Translations under genes and position numbers: made by a program
Source of the DNA: Hymenochaete sp. R1
Taxonomy: Eukaryota; Basidiomycota; Agaricomycetes; Hymenochaetales; Hymenochaetaceae
DNA: 12,815 bases
Direction of reading: 5' to 3'
Assembly (NCBI GenBank): GCA_019400425.1
Contig: JAFREE010000318.1
Location: 1-12,815, forward strand
Shown here: in pieces, positions 1 through 10,286 of the stretch
Layout: every line of letters begins with the position of its first letter
Position numbering within the stretch: the first letter of the stretch is position 1
The notes under the pieces: model-generated
What the model saw: only the letters and a program-made list of their open reading frames with translations
Databases searched by the model: none
What the model was told of the DNA's origin: nothing

Positions 1-71
1 GAAGAGACACTTTTCTACATGTTCTATGCCCATCCGCAGGACGCTCTACAGGAAGTAGCTGCGCAAGAATT
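1..71 (+). CDS. Partial exon, NOT2-like CCR4-NOT subunit (NOT box)
   Basis: Frame 1 is open from the first base and reads ETLFYMFYAHPQDALQE, then VAAQEL. This matches the start of the NOT box shared by NOT2, NOT3 and NOT5, where a TLFYIFY-like motif precedes an AA-x-EL motif; the wording is closest to NOT2. In that family the domain helps scaffold the CCR4-NOT deadenylase. The exon ends at a good donor (gtacgt at 72). The next exon should carry the N-R-x-W-R-x-H-K part of the box, and I do not find it. The only frame-compatible acceptor (ttag, ending at 129) leads to a reading with a weakly similar W, R, H and E-V-x-R-L-L pattern that stops at TAG 194-196. The piece is therefore either the edge of a gene whose next exon I cannot see or a truncated remnant. 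Family assignment is fairly good from a short stretch; gene integrity is doubtful. Confidence 0.55.
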
Positions 72-196
72 GTACGTATTCCTCTCTTTTCCATCCAATC
101 ACAGTCGAAAGATGGTAATTATCTGTTAGACGGTGGGTCATTCGTCACTTCTACGAGGTGTATCGTCTACTGTGCACACTGCACCCTGCGCCATAG

Positions 197-797
197 TTAT
201 TGACAATCGTGTTTGTATTGAGGTGACGACATAAAGAGGCGAAACGAATCAATCGATTCGTGGATGTAGATTCCTGATGTGCAAGTTACTCAGGAGGATC
301 CGCGATGATCAGATCAAGATCCTAACGAATGGTATGTTGATTTTTCGGTCTTGTCATTCGATCTGGGGAGAACGTGTGTTGCCTATTAAATACGTAAGGT
401 GGAAAGAACACTTAACATTCTATAACAGTTTTAGGGAAGGTGCTCTGTGCTCCGTATCTTTCCCGTACGTCTTGCTTTTCTCGTGAGGCGTTCCCGCTGT
501 TGGGAGTTTTATCCGGGTTATCTGATTCCTCTTTCCGGTCCAGGATGTGCTCAGCGCCTGTTGGAGCATGGGCAACGTTCCGTAACTTCGTTGGCTGGTC
601 GCCGTTTTGAATTTGGTGCAGCTGGACGAGCATCATGTGAGGTGAGTGTTATGCGCATTCGTTTTGAAGGTATTCAAAGGGTTTCTCTTTAACTCGATCG
701 ATGTTAGGAGATGGACGAGTATATGTGGGGAGTGGTGCCAATTGAGGATGGTGAGGAGCGGCGTCTGCTTGAAGGGCGGTATTGTCTATGAACTCTC
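197..797. other. No intact gene; possible decayed MFS 5' part
   Basis: No long open frame or coherent exon chain is visible on either strand. Around 434-620 the + strand shows short stretches spread over several frames that faintly resemble transmembrane segments 3-4 of BSC6-type transporters: a G-K-V-L after a ttag acceptor at about 433, then V-G-S-F-I-R-V and G-Y-L-I-P in shifted frames. These could be the decayed first half of the transporter piece that follows, but the match is weak and could be chance. Confidence 0.25.
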
Positions 798-1206
798 GTG
801 TTCAAGATGCAGACATTGGATGGTACGTTTAATTTAATATTTTTTCTTGTACAAGTCTGATAAATTTCTTCCTACTTTTGACCAGACATTCTTCGGAAGA
901 CGGGTCAGACGATTAGACCAGCGTCGAATTCACATGGAAACCAGTACTCGCAGATTTTCAAAACGAAAGTCGTGCATATTCTTGCCTTCTTTGCTTTTGC
1001 TTATACTGGCGTCGAAGTGACCTTGGCTGGTTTGTTGCTTTATATCTTTGACATCACGATTCGATGTAAATCAACATCTCTTAGGATGGATTGTCACATT
1101 TGTCATTCAAAAGCGCGGAGGTGGTCCCTCTTCTGGGTACCTCTCGTCAGGATTTTGGGCAGGTCTTACAATTGGTAGGATTTGTCTCCTCTGGCTCAAT
1201 AGAAAG
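798..1206 (+). pseudogene. MFS transporter fragment (BSC6-like), middle part only
   Basis: Three exon pieces join in one frame: 798-822, 886-1029 and 1085-1206, with introns 823-885 and 1030-1084 (donors gtacgt and gtttgt, acceptors ccag and ttag). The product contains VVHILAFFAFAYTGVEVTL, then GWIVTFVIQKRGGGPSSGYL and GFWAGLTIGRICLLWLNRKV. This is the characteristic middle of fungal major facilitator transporters related to BSC6 (E-V-T-x-G-G-W, R-G-G-G-P-S-S-G-Y, G-L-T-x-G-R), integral membrane proteins of unknown substrate. In the family another five or so membrane segments should follow, including an L-G-P-M-Y-P motif; they are absent, and the frame runs out by 1281. In the same frame a TGA at 789-791 lies just upstream of the first exon piece. 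I therefore call it a remnant missing both ends. The family is clear; whether a divergent 5' half exists upstream is open. Confidence 0.78.
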
Positions 1207-1626
1207 GTCCGTATCGATTCTCGTGGTTGTCTCTATCACCAGAAAGCTGAATGGTTTCGGTCAGTCAGATTGACTTGGTAAACTCGACAGGAAAGGGATT
1301 TTAAAAAAAAGGTGTGAGAAAATCGGTATAGAAAAGTTGCGGGAAGGGCAGGAGGGAGTGGAGGGGGAATCCCAACAACGTTTCACCTGGGTGTTGGTGG
1401 TGCTATATCATCGGTCGATTTGTGAGAAGCCGTGCGATAGCCGCGAAGATTACTGGTACGCATGTCAGAGTTATGGACTTCCATGGTAAGTTGACTTGTA
1501 TTCCTTCTTCCTCGCAGAAGTCAAGAGTAAGAAACAGTTTCTACGCTCAGTCGCGGTAAGTTTAATTTCAATCACTCAATTATTGCTTTTCGACAATGTT
1601 GTACCATTCGAGTGGGGATGATTACA
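1207..1626. other. Intergenic, nothing recognised
   Basis: This stretch follows the point where transporter similarity ends. It contains an A run (about 1303-1310) and a purine-rich patch (about 1335-1365). Donor- and acceptor-like sites occur around 1491-1518, but they are too close together for an intron and do not connect open frames. I see no coding, RNA or repeat signal. Confidence 0.4.
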
Positions 1627-1908
1627 TTAGAAAACCAGTCTGTATCGAGAGTTGACGTTGGTATTGAGTGGAGTGCACTTAATCTGGTAACCAGTTCGTT
1701 GTCCTACGTCTGTTAGGAGGAATTTGTCAGTTGTGTTTCGCGCCATTGCTTTCGACTCACTCACCGATCCATTGCGTCGACGACGCCATTCAACGAACAA
1801 GTCCCATACTTCTTTTCCCGCACCCGCCGCTGCCCCAGCTACAGCTCCTCGGATTATGATTGGACCGTAGACACGACCGGCCCTGCGGAGATTGTCAAAT
1901 AGCGGCAT
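1627..1908 (-). CDS. Small hypothetical protein, Gly/Ala helix, candidate
   Basis: A 93-codon ATG frame opens with MPLFDNLRRAGRVYG, followed by a short hydrophobic Gly/Ala segment (IIIRGAVAGAAAGAG, residues about 17-31) and a basic stretch ending in W-R-R-R-R. The pattern suggests a small membrane-associated or amphipathic protein, but I recognise no family. Inside the frame are two overlapping donors (gtgagt at 1764 and at 1760) and one good acceptor (ctaacag, ending at 1710) with a ctgac branch site. Using the second donor removes 51 nt in frame, giving about 76 residues; using the first brings TAG in at once, giving about 50 residues. The proper splice signals make a real gene somewhat more likely than a chance ORF. 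No neighbour supports a function. Confidence 0.35.
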   Translation of the reverse strand: MPLFDNLRRAGRVYGPIIIRGAVAGAAAGAGKEVWDLFVEWRRRRNGSVSESKAMARNTTDKFLLTDVGQRTGYQIKCTPLNTNVNSRYRLVF

Positions 1909-2105
1909 CTACGTCTCTGCCGTTGGCTTCTTATTTGCAAGTTTTTTTGGCTTTCATGCGCACCCTGATATAATTATGTGCCTACGCCGATTCAATAAAC
2001 GTCTTTGACTTCCGTGTAATACGAACGACTCACAATCAATGTATATGCTTTGCTTGGGGCTTGTGTGATTAGAGTCGCTACGGTTTGAAGAGATGACACG
2101 ACTCT

Positions 2106-2667
2106 ATGTTCGCGAGCGCAGACGCAGTAACGCTCAAGATCGACACTTCCAAGTTTGTTCTTACAGCCAAGCTGGTTTTTGTAATTTCTATTACGTAATC
2201 ATTTACAGAACGCTGATCGCGTTGAGAACAGCTTACACGCCGCACACCACCCACCCACACCCCAATCCCGAACCATCTCCCAACGCTCATCGTCACTCCT
2301 CATGGTGAGCAGGCAGCCAAAAAGTTTGCTGAGTACAGTGATGAAGGACTTAACTTTGACACATAGACCAACCACAAAATATCTTGTACTCATACCTTCA
2401 CACGAGCTTCGTTCGTACCCTGTCTTACCCTTCCACCTTGGCATCTGATCAATTTCACCCCTACAGAACGCGGAAAACTACCTCCTGATGCCCTCTCCTC
2501 AAGGCGATCTCTCCGTCGCAAAACTTTCCCCACCCGAACGCGAAGCCCATGGCAGCGGCGGAAAAGGCACTATGAGCGACCCCGGCCACGGCGGGTCCAA
2601 CGCTCCGAGTGTCGTGCGCTGCGAAGCCTCCCGAAACCTCAAATGGACCATCACCGGGGAAGGATGA
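2106..2667 (+). CDS. Hypothetical Ser/Pro-rich protein, three-exon candidate
   Basis: Three pieces keep one reading frame: 2106-2174, 2209-2304 and 2467-2667, with a stop at 2665-2667, giving 121 residues. The second intron (2305-2466) has a gtgagc donor, a ctgat branch site and a ctacag acceptor. The first (2175-2208) is only 34 nt, unusually short for a fungal intron, so the first exon may be wrong. Exon 3 has codon choice like its neighbours, with many C and T third positions, and contains MPSPQGDLSVAKLSPPER and a Gly-rich stretch. I recognise no domain, signal peptide or membrane segment. A minus-strand frame (2461-2721, 86 codons, Ala/Gly-rich) overlaps exon 3 and is the competing interpretation. 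It lies 176 bases upstream of the GMC start and could also be leader sequence. Confidence 0.3.
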
Positions 2668-2672
2668 GATGA

Positions 2673-5088
<2,416 letters not shown>

Positions 5089-5094
5089 GCGTGA

Positions 5095-6114
5095 GCGGAC
5101 GGATGGTATCTTCCTCTTCCTCTTCTTCCTCCTCGTACTTTCTCCCCCAACACCGGTGTCATCAATCCCATCTACAAGCTCTCCCTCCCCGCGCCCGATT
5201 CTGCGGACCTGCCTCTGTTCCTGATCTCGAAAGCGGGCTTTTGGAGCATATTCTACTTTGCGTACGCGGGGCATAATATCCCTCCGAAGAGGATCGAGTT
5301 TGGGAAGATCCGGAAGAACCCGCCGGGTCCGAATGGTGGAGGGACGAGAATTAGTATTACGGGGAAGACGCCAGAGGAGAAGGCGGTGTGGCAGACGTTA
5401 GGGGAAGGGAATGAGGATTGTGTGGAATGGGTTGTGCTGTGCGCAGCTTTGAACTTGCTCGAGTGCGTTGTCAGCATCTCTTTAAATTACGGTTTCTTGA
5501 TCTATTTTTTATTTATTTTACCAGCGATAAAATCCGCAAGGCCGCAGAGAAAAATATGGCTGCCGGATCATCCCCAGGTGGCCCTTCCCCCATCGGCGGA
5601 GGTCCTCGACCAGGCCCCACCCCCGTTGCCCTCCGAGACCCAGGAGGTCCAGGACCCATGCGCCAGAACAGCTCTCCAGCCATCCCAGGACCCGCAGGCG
5701 GGCCCGGAGGCCCCATCCCATCTCACCAGGACGAACCCCACCGCCCCCACAGCAAAATTGAATGCCAGGACCTCCAAATGGCATCCCAGGAGGTCCAGGT
5801 GGGATGCCGTCGTCGATGTCTCCACCGAATGGTGGTGGTCCTCCGATGGGACGTGGTATCCCGATGGGTTTGCCACCACAACATGGGGGAGGGGGACCGC
5901 CGCCTCCTGTGATGGGTATGAATATGCCTCCGCCTACGGGACGTGGTTGTCACCTCCTGGTGGGCCAGGCGGGTTTGGTGGGTCCCCTCACGGGGATCCG
6001 GGAGGACCTGGGTTCCATGGTGGACCGCCGCCTCCGCAGATTCAGATGGGGCGGGGAGGACCTATGTTTTCTGGCCCGCCTGGTGTACCGATGTCTGCAC
6101 CGAGACAATTCTGA
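5095..6114 (+). CDS. Unrecognised protein with Gly/Pro/Met-rich tail, 5' end missing
   Basis: An exon open from 5095 to 5462 contains TGVINPIYKLSLPAPDSADL, a hydrophobic aromatic patch (FLISKAGFWSIFYFAYAG) and a charged part ending VEWVVLCAALNLL. Intron 5463-5524 (gtgcgt donor, ttaccag acceptor) joins it to DDKIRKAAEKNMAAGSSPGG and a long tail rich in Gly, Pro and Met, ending SGPPGVPMSAPRQF at TGA 6112-6114. The tail moves through all three frames, so one base is missing near 5760 and another near 5946. The tail style recalls low-complexity regions of transcription or RNA-associated proteins, but I do not recognise the upstream domain and assign no function. There is no in-frame ATG after the GMC stop, and conserved-looking sequence starts within 65 bases of it. 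The 5' part is lost, or lies in exons I cannot place inside the GMC region. Confidence 0.6.
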   Translation, partial: ADGWYLPLPLLPPRTFSPNTGVINPIYKLSLPAPDSADLPLFLISKAGFWSIFYFAYAGHNIPPKRIEFGKIRKNPPGPNGGGTRISITGKTPEEKAVWQTLGEGNEDCVEWVVLCAALNLLECVVSISLNYGFLIYFLFILPAIKSARPQRKIWLPDHPQVALPPSAEVLDQAPPPLPSETQEVQDPCARTALQPSQDPQAGPEAPSHLTRTNPTAPTAKLNARTSKWHPRRSRWDAVVDVSTEWWWSSDGTWYPDGFATTTWGRGTAASCDGYEYASAYGTWLSPPGGPGGFGGSPHGDPGGPGFHGGPPPPQIQMGRGGPMFSGPPGVPMSAPRQF

Positions 6115-6173
6115 GAGATGCCGTTTTCCTGACTTCTTACGGTTAGAGTATGATTGGTTGTTTCTCTTCATTT

Positions 6174-6179
6174 AATAAA
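6174..6179 (+). terminator. Polyadenylation signal AATAAA
   Basis: A canonical AATAAA lies 60 bases after the stop of the Gly/Pro-rich gene, a normal place for the 3' end of a fungal transcript. It suggests that this gene's 3' end is intact even though its 5' end is not. Confidence 0.5.
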
Positions 6180-6244
6180 GAATAAGGGATAGTTTCAGTT
6201 TCTCATGTCATAACCATTAACTCCTATCGGCTTTCGGTGTGCGT

Positions 6245-6263
6245 CTGACACCATTGGTGTCAG
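6245..6263. repeat. Short palindrome, 9-bp arms
   Basis: CTGACACCA and its reverse complement TGGTGTCAG are separated by one base. It could be a protein-binding site or a chance palindrome. It lies in the gene-free stretch after the polyadenylation signal. Confidence 0.5.
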
Positions 6264-6441
6264 TCAGCATAATGTTGGCGTTCTCCGAGCCTGTTTCAAA
6301 CTCCTTCATCATTAATTCTATCTTCATTTCGACAACTATCTCCAGGTCACGGTATCATCTCTGTTCTATTTCATTGCTACTTTTTCGTTGCCGAATCTTT
6401 CTTCCTCAAATACACCAACTTCCTTCCTCCTCAAACATTCC

Positions 6442-6480
6442 TCTAGGGGTTCTCTAGCAAGCCCCTAGAGGACCCCTAGA
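6442..6480. repeat. Strong inverted repeat, 16-bp stem and 7-base loop
   Basis: The left arm 6442-6457 (tctaggggttctctag) pairs with the right arm 6465-6480 (ctagaggacccctaga) over 16 positions, with one G-T/G-U pair and a 7-base loop. A shifted pairing, 6440-6449 with 6462-6471, is a perfect 10-bp alternative. It sits exactly where the sequence turns AT-rich, so it may be the end of a small non-autonomous transposon or a recombination scar. I find no second copy in the window. Confidence 0.75.
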
Positions 6481-6957
6481 ACCATTCAAATATCATTTTG
6501 AATTATATTTTGAATTATATTTTGAATTCTTTTTTGGATTCTTTTTTGTGACTTTTTGAGAAACATATTTTGAAACCTTATTGAGCTTGTTTATGATCTG
6601 GAATTGGAATAAGTATTGAAGATAAACTAGGGTAAGTATCAATTTCATTATTGTATGAATTATTCAAAGTTTTTTTGACTAGGAAATGGTTTGATATATT
6701 CTGGTGTTTCTTCTTAATGTTTTTTGGAATATGTCAATTGTTTATATTATGGAAGTAAGTTTGAATTATAAGTTGAGGTTGAGTTAAAATAAGTTTGAGC
6801 GAAGTTTTCATAATGAGGGTTCAAATTTCTAGGTCACAGATGTGTAAAAAAATGTTTAGAATTATCTTTAAAAATTTCGATGAATATGTTAGACCGAAAA
6901 AGTTTGATGGGTTTGTAGTGAGAAGACGGATTGGTGAGATATACTCCGTCTAAGTCC
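6481..6957. other. AT-rich, C-poor non-coding island
   Basis: From just after the hairpin to about 6,950 the + strand is strongly A/T-rich and contains very few C residues. No open frame of note is present on either strand. It begins with two sets of short tandem repeats and then loses clear repeat structure. Such blocks in fungi are often decayed transposon sequence; nothing here identifies a family. Confidence 0.55.
6495..6547 (+). repeat. Short tandem repeats, 12-bp and 11-bp units
   Basis: ATTTTGAATTAT occurs almost three times in direct succession (6495-6529). It is followed immediately by two copies of attcttttttg separated by one base. The array lies at the hairpin-proximal edge of the AT-rich island. 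Confidence 0.75.
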
Positions 6958-7950
6958 ACCAACGCAGAAAAATAAACTTGCCCACCCCGCGAAGTTCGCA
7001 ACGGAAACGAAAACGAAAATTCTCACCTAAGAGGACATAAGTCATCGCTAATCCAGATCTCGACGACTGAACATAACAAAACTCGCAACATAGAAAATAA
7101 AATTGAGAAAAAAGGAGAAAGGACTGAAAGCCAGCGATAAGATTAATTACACAGGACTGAAGGTAATGGAAGCGGAAATAGAGACGTAAAATGACATCAA
7201 AATTTGTGCGAGAGGCAGGGATTTGTCGCGGATTTTTTTTGGTCGTATGTAGCGTGTGGACATCGATGAGGAATGGAGGTGAGTTGAATTTCGCATAACG
7301 AAGAGAAGAAAAAAAATAGGTCTCCAAAAGGCGCGGTCGGACATAGATAAGGCTGGAGTAGAGTTGAAAAGGTGGGCGGAATGGACGGAGGCGAAGAGAG
7401 CTTGATGAAGATATCGAAAAGGGGATTGGAGGTACTTGTTGTGTATGCCATTGAGGAGAATTGCGGGGGTGGCTTGGAATGTAGGGGGTGAACGGACGGA
7501 GACAAATTTGGTGCCGAGAATGAAATAAAAACGTACAGTAGACGGGAGGATGCAACGAGGAAACTTGAATGAATGGTAACGGTGCTAAAGTACTATACGG
7601 GCTAATAGGTAGAATGAAAGAAACCGATGAGAGGGGAAAAGAGGAAAAAGCGAACAAAATGAGGGACACAAAGTGGAAGAAAGCAATAAGAGTACACAAG
7701 AAACTGTGGAAATACTGAAGTGACGACAGTCAGGTCAGGGACAAGTAGTGATAGGCGGGTTTACCGGAAGCTGTTGGGATAGTAAGACACGATGCTAAAC
7801 AAAGGTCAGCCCAAGACCCAAAAACTGTGGCATTTTCCATCAACAAACGCGAAGGAATGGACTCTATGCAGTGCACGCAGCGCGAAATTCCCAAATGAAC
7901 CCCAAATCACAGGAAAACTTGCAAATCACTACGGTCGTTGTCTAAAGGGC
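6958..7950. other. Purine-rich spacer downstream of FHA-RING gene
   Basis: The + strand is dominated by A and G, so the minus strand is pyrimidine-rich and poor in stop codons. A 249-codon minus-strand frame (6950-7699) results, full of Ser, Phe, Leu and Pro with no domain, no smooth hydrophobicity pattern and no splice-linked partner. I treat it as a composition artefact. The right part (about 7700-7950) should include the 3' untranslated region of the minus-strand FHA-RING gene; I see no clear AATAAA for it. Confidence 0.45.
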
Positions 7951-9891
7951 TCACCGCTTCCTCTTTCCAACGTGCATTCCCTCACCCGACGACCCAGAAG
8001 CGTCTCCTTCGTGATCGTCACTCTCGCCCGGATCGGAGTACCCATCACTCCGGTTGTCGCTCATCCCGTTCGGGCTGACCTCCCGCACGCTGTTCTCAGG
8101 CGGTAGGCTCACTGGACGCTGGATGGCAAAAAAATCCTGTGATTGAGTGGGTGCAGAGGAGCTTGTCGGGCCTTGCATTCGACTAGGAGGGACAGGCAAC
8201 GCACCTGCCCCCGAATTCGGTACTGGAACGGGTAAAGGAGACACGGGATGCCGTGACTCTTCATCATCATCAAACGGATGGTATTCGCCCTCTGTCTCGG
8301 CCAATGCATACTCGTCCGCGTCCTCCGGAACATCATCAAAGCCACTACGGCCATTAGACGAGGTACGCCCGTTCCGGAGTGTGGCGGCGCCATATTCCAA
8401 ATGAGGCCCTCGACCAGGAGCCGGGCCAAAGTCACGCTCGACCTCAGTCTCGGCGCCGGCATGAGTACTATTAAGCTGGGCAGCGACCTCATTCGCAGCG
8501 TGAAGAACGGTGTCGACGTTCAAACCATCATCGATGTCCATCGCTTCTCGGCTCGCCTCAGGGGCAGTCGTGCCCGAACGGGTCGGTCCGTCAGCTCCAG
8601 AACCGGCGCTCCCCTCAGCGTTGTCCGTGTCTGCTATGCTTTCGAGCTCTACTTCGACATCTTCATCTAAGTTCGCAAACGTTCGGCATAGAGGGCAAGA
8701 GAAGCCGGGATGATGTAAGTTGAGCATCGGTCGGATGCATTTGTAATGGAAGACGTGCGAACAAGGCGCAATAAAGAGTGATTGATGGACGGTGACACAG
8801 AACAAGCAGATGCAGCAGTCTGAGATGCCTGACTTCGAGATCGCGCTCTTGGATGCACGCGGGTCTGAAGACGATTGCGCAGACAAAGCTTTGAGTTGCT
8901 TCATGGCGTTCGTACTGAGGAAGATTAGTTTAAAAAGTTCTAAAACAATTATGACCTGTACCACATACTTGAAAACGTTCGCCTGGCTTTGCCATTCACG
9001 TCCTAATTCGACCTTCATCTTCACACACTTATAAATTTCCTCCGTGCCTCCCTGATAATCAACACCCAGCTGCAACAGATCTCCGTCTTTTACCGGAAAC
9101 GCCCTCGACTCGATGTTGGGAGCAGATAAGCGGGTATGGTTCAAGAACGTGCCAGAAGAAGATTTGGTATCTTTGATGAAAAACTTGCCGTTTGGTTCGC
9201 ACCACACCTCTGCATGGGAACGACTGACGACCTTGCTTTTGAAAGCCAGCTTGTTCGTGTTCTGAGCATTCAGTGCAGCAACACCCTGTCCGGAACGATC
9301 CGTGAATCTGCCGATACGAAGGGGAGCGTCGCCCTCACGGACGTCGCGGCAAATAGGTTCAAATTGCAATGATCGATTGGCATCTAGGTGGGGGACGAGA
9401 CGAATGCGGTGGGTGCGAGCGGGACCTGATGGTGGAGGAGCTGGGCGCGGAAGCGATTGGGACGTCGGCTCGGTTGTCGTAGTTGTTGACAAAACAGCTA
9501 TAGGGTGCGATACTGATGGGCTCAGAGCACCGTTGGCTGAGCGCCTACGACGAAGGATATGCGAAAAGCCATTCGAAGTGCTGAGCGAGGGCTGTACAAC
9601 CCCTGCCGCCGGTCGCCTATGATGGCCCACCCCTGCCATTCCGGGTGTGTTGGGGTTGTGTGCTTGAAGGTTGGACGGAGAAGGCGGCTGTGGGTACATG
9701 GAGGGGGACAAAGCTGGGTTACCGACTGCAAACGTTGCACCACCGTCGACGTTGTCGAGCTGAAGCGGCGGAGGCGCCTGCTGAGATTGAGATGCTCCTC
9801 GAGGACGAACGCGAAGAAAAGAGCCAAGAATGGACTGGCGATGGGTTGGATTCGGTACGTCGTTGACCTGAGGCGTACCAACCGGATCCAT
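7951..9891 (-). CDS. FHA-RING E3 ubiquitin ligase, Dma1/CHFR-like
   Basis: Predicted E3 ubiquitin ligase of the fungal Dma family, related to CHFR, which in yeasts links phospho-protein recognition to ubiquitination in mitotic exit and spindle checkpoints. The ATG at 9889-9891 (gccATGg context) starts MDPVGTPQVN. Residues 1-160 are Ser/Pro-rich. An FHA domain follows at about 163-292, with GR at 194-195, SRSHAE at 223-228 and GTFLN ending at 251. A RING-H2 lies at about 341-384 with ligands C341, C344, C359, H361, H364, C367, C381 and C384 (motifs CCICL, CSHVFHYKC, CPLC). The C-terminus is acidic and Ser-rich with a basic end, KRKR. One intron, 8915-8968 (gtatgt donor, cctcag acceptor, 54 nt), is removed to give VFNTNAMKQLKAL, the usual family sequence between FHA and RING. 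Without splicing the frame stays open. The spliced product is about 628 residues. No damage is seen. Confidence 0.95.
   Translation of the reverse strand: MDPVGTPQVNDVPNPTHRQSILGSFLRVRPRGASQSQQAPPPLQLDNVDGGATFAVGNPALSPSMYPQPPSPSNLQAHNPNTPGMAGVGHHRRPAAGVVQPSLSTSNGFSHILRRRRSANGALSPSVSHPIAVLSTTTTTEPTSQSLPRPAPPPSGPARTHRIRLVPHLDANRSLQFEPICRDVREGDAPLRIGRFTDRSGQGVAALNAQNTNKLAFKSKVVSRSHAEVWCEPNGKFFIKDTKSSSGTFLNHTRLSAPNIESRAFPVKDGDLLQLGVDYQGGTEEIYKCVKMKVELGREWQSQANVFKYVVQVIIVLELFKLIFLSTNAMKQLKALSAQSSSDPRASKSAISKSGISDCCICLFCVTVHQSLFIAPCSHVFHYKCIRPMLNLHHPGFSCPLCRTFANLDEDVEVELESIADTDNAEGSAGSGADGPTRSGTTAPEASREAMDIDDGLNVDTVLHAANEVAAQLNSTHAGAETEVERDFGPAPGRGPHLEYGAATLRNGRTSSNGRSGFDDVPEDADEYALAETEGEYHPFDDDEESRHPVSPLPVPVPNSGAGALPVPPSRMQGPTSSSAPTQSQDFFAIQRPVSLPPENSVREVSPNGMSDNRSDGYSDPGESDDHEGDASGSSGEGMHVGKRKR
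8915..8968 (-). other. In-frame 54-nt intron without stop codons
   Basis: The donor is gtatgt, the acceptor ctcag, and an actaat branch-like sequence lies before the acceptor. Its length is a multiple of three and it has no in-frame stop. Family sequence across the junction (F-N-T-N-A) supports removal. If retained, it would insert YVVQVIIVLELFKLIFLS between the FHA and RING domains. Confidence 0.8.
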
Positions 9892-10085
9892 GGCAGACGA
9901 CGACAAGTACTACTAACAAGAAGAATGAGTACGACGAAGAGCACAACGTTGACGACGACGACGGGCGACGTGGAAAGCGCCTAAGCAGGGAGAAGGGTGT
10001 TGGTGATGGGCGACAGTCAAGGTCAAGGGACAAGCGCCTTTATTCGAAGAACCGTCCTCGCCTCGCCGCCCTCTCAGCTGACAGT

Positions 10086-10091
10086 CACGTG
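10086..10091. promoter_or_regulatory. CACGTG E-box upstream of FHA-RING gene
   Basis: The sequence gtCACGTG, a palindromic E-box of the kind bound by Cbf1/Pho4-type bHLH proteins in fungi, lies about 195 bases upstream of the ligase start codon. Position fits a promoter element, but a single hexamer can occur by chance. Confidence 0.3.
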
Positions 10092-10157
10092 CCTCAATAC
10101 ATAATACCCACACTAGCAGAGATTGGTTGACACGGGAGGCGCATTGTAACTAAACTT

Positions 10158-10163
10158 TTTATT
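10158..10163 (-). terminator. Polyadenylation signal AATAAA (minus strand)
   Basis: TTTATT on the + strand reads AATAAA on the minus strand, 124 bases beyond the kinase stop codon and in an AT-rich stretch, a reasonable transcript end for that gene. Confidence 0.4.
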
Positions 10164-10286
10164 CCTTATTCACTTTTTCATTAACAGCATTAAAAAATAT
10201 ACATGGACTCGAGCTCGTCATATCCCGGCGGACTTCGTGCAGCGTAACAACACAGACGACATTCAATAGGAAAATAGAGAAAAACT

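Larger units (their letters stand above)
9892..10286. other. Intergenic: FHA-RING promoter and kinase 3' end
   Basis: This spacer separates two minus-strand genes. Its right end should hold the kinase 3' untranslated region and its left end the FHA-RING leader. Frames seen here are extensions or shadows of the ligase gene. Two candidate sites are listed separately: an E-box and a polyadenylation signal. An ATTGG (CCAAT on the minus strand) lies at 10122-10126. Confidence 0.5.

Noticed and set aside
6826..6845. tRNA B-box-like GGTTCAAAT
   Set aside because: No A box or cloverleaf can be formed upstream, and the region is AT-rich low-complexity DNA.
9892..9906. Extended ligase start five codons upstream
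   Set aside because: The extension begins with TTG, not ATG. The first ATG, with a good gccATGg context, is at 9889-9891.
9522..9944. Minus-strand frame of 140 codons overlapping the FHA-RING N-terminus
   Set aside because: It is a shadow frame over the Ser/Pro-rich N-terminus of the ligase and has no domain or splice partner.
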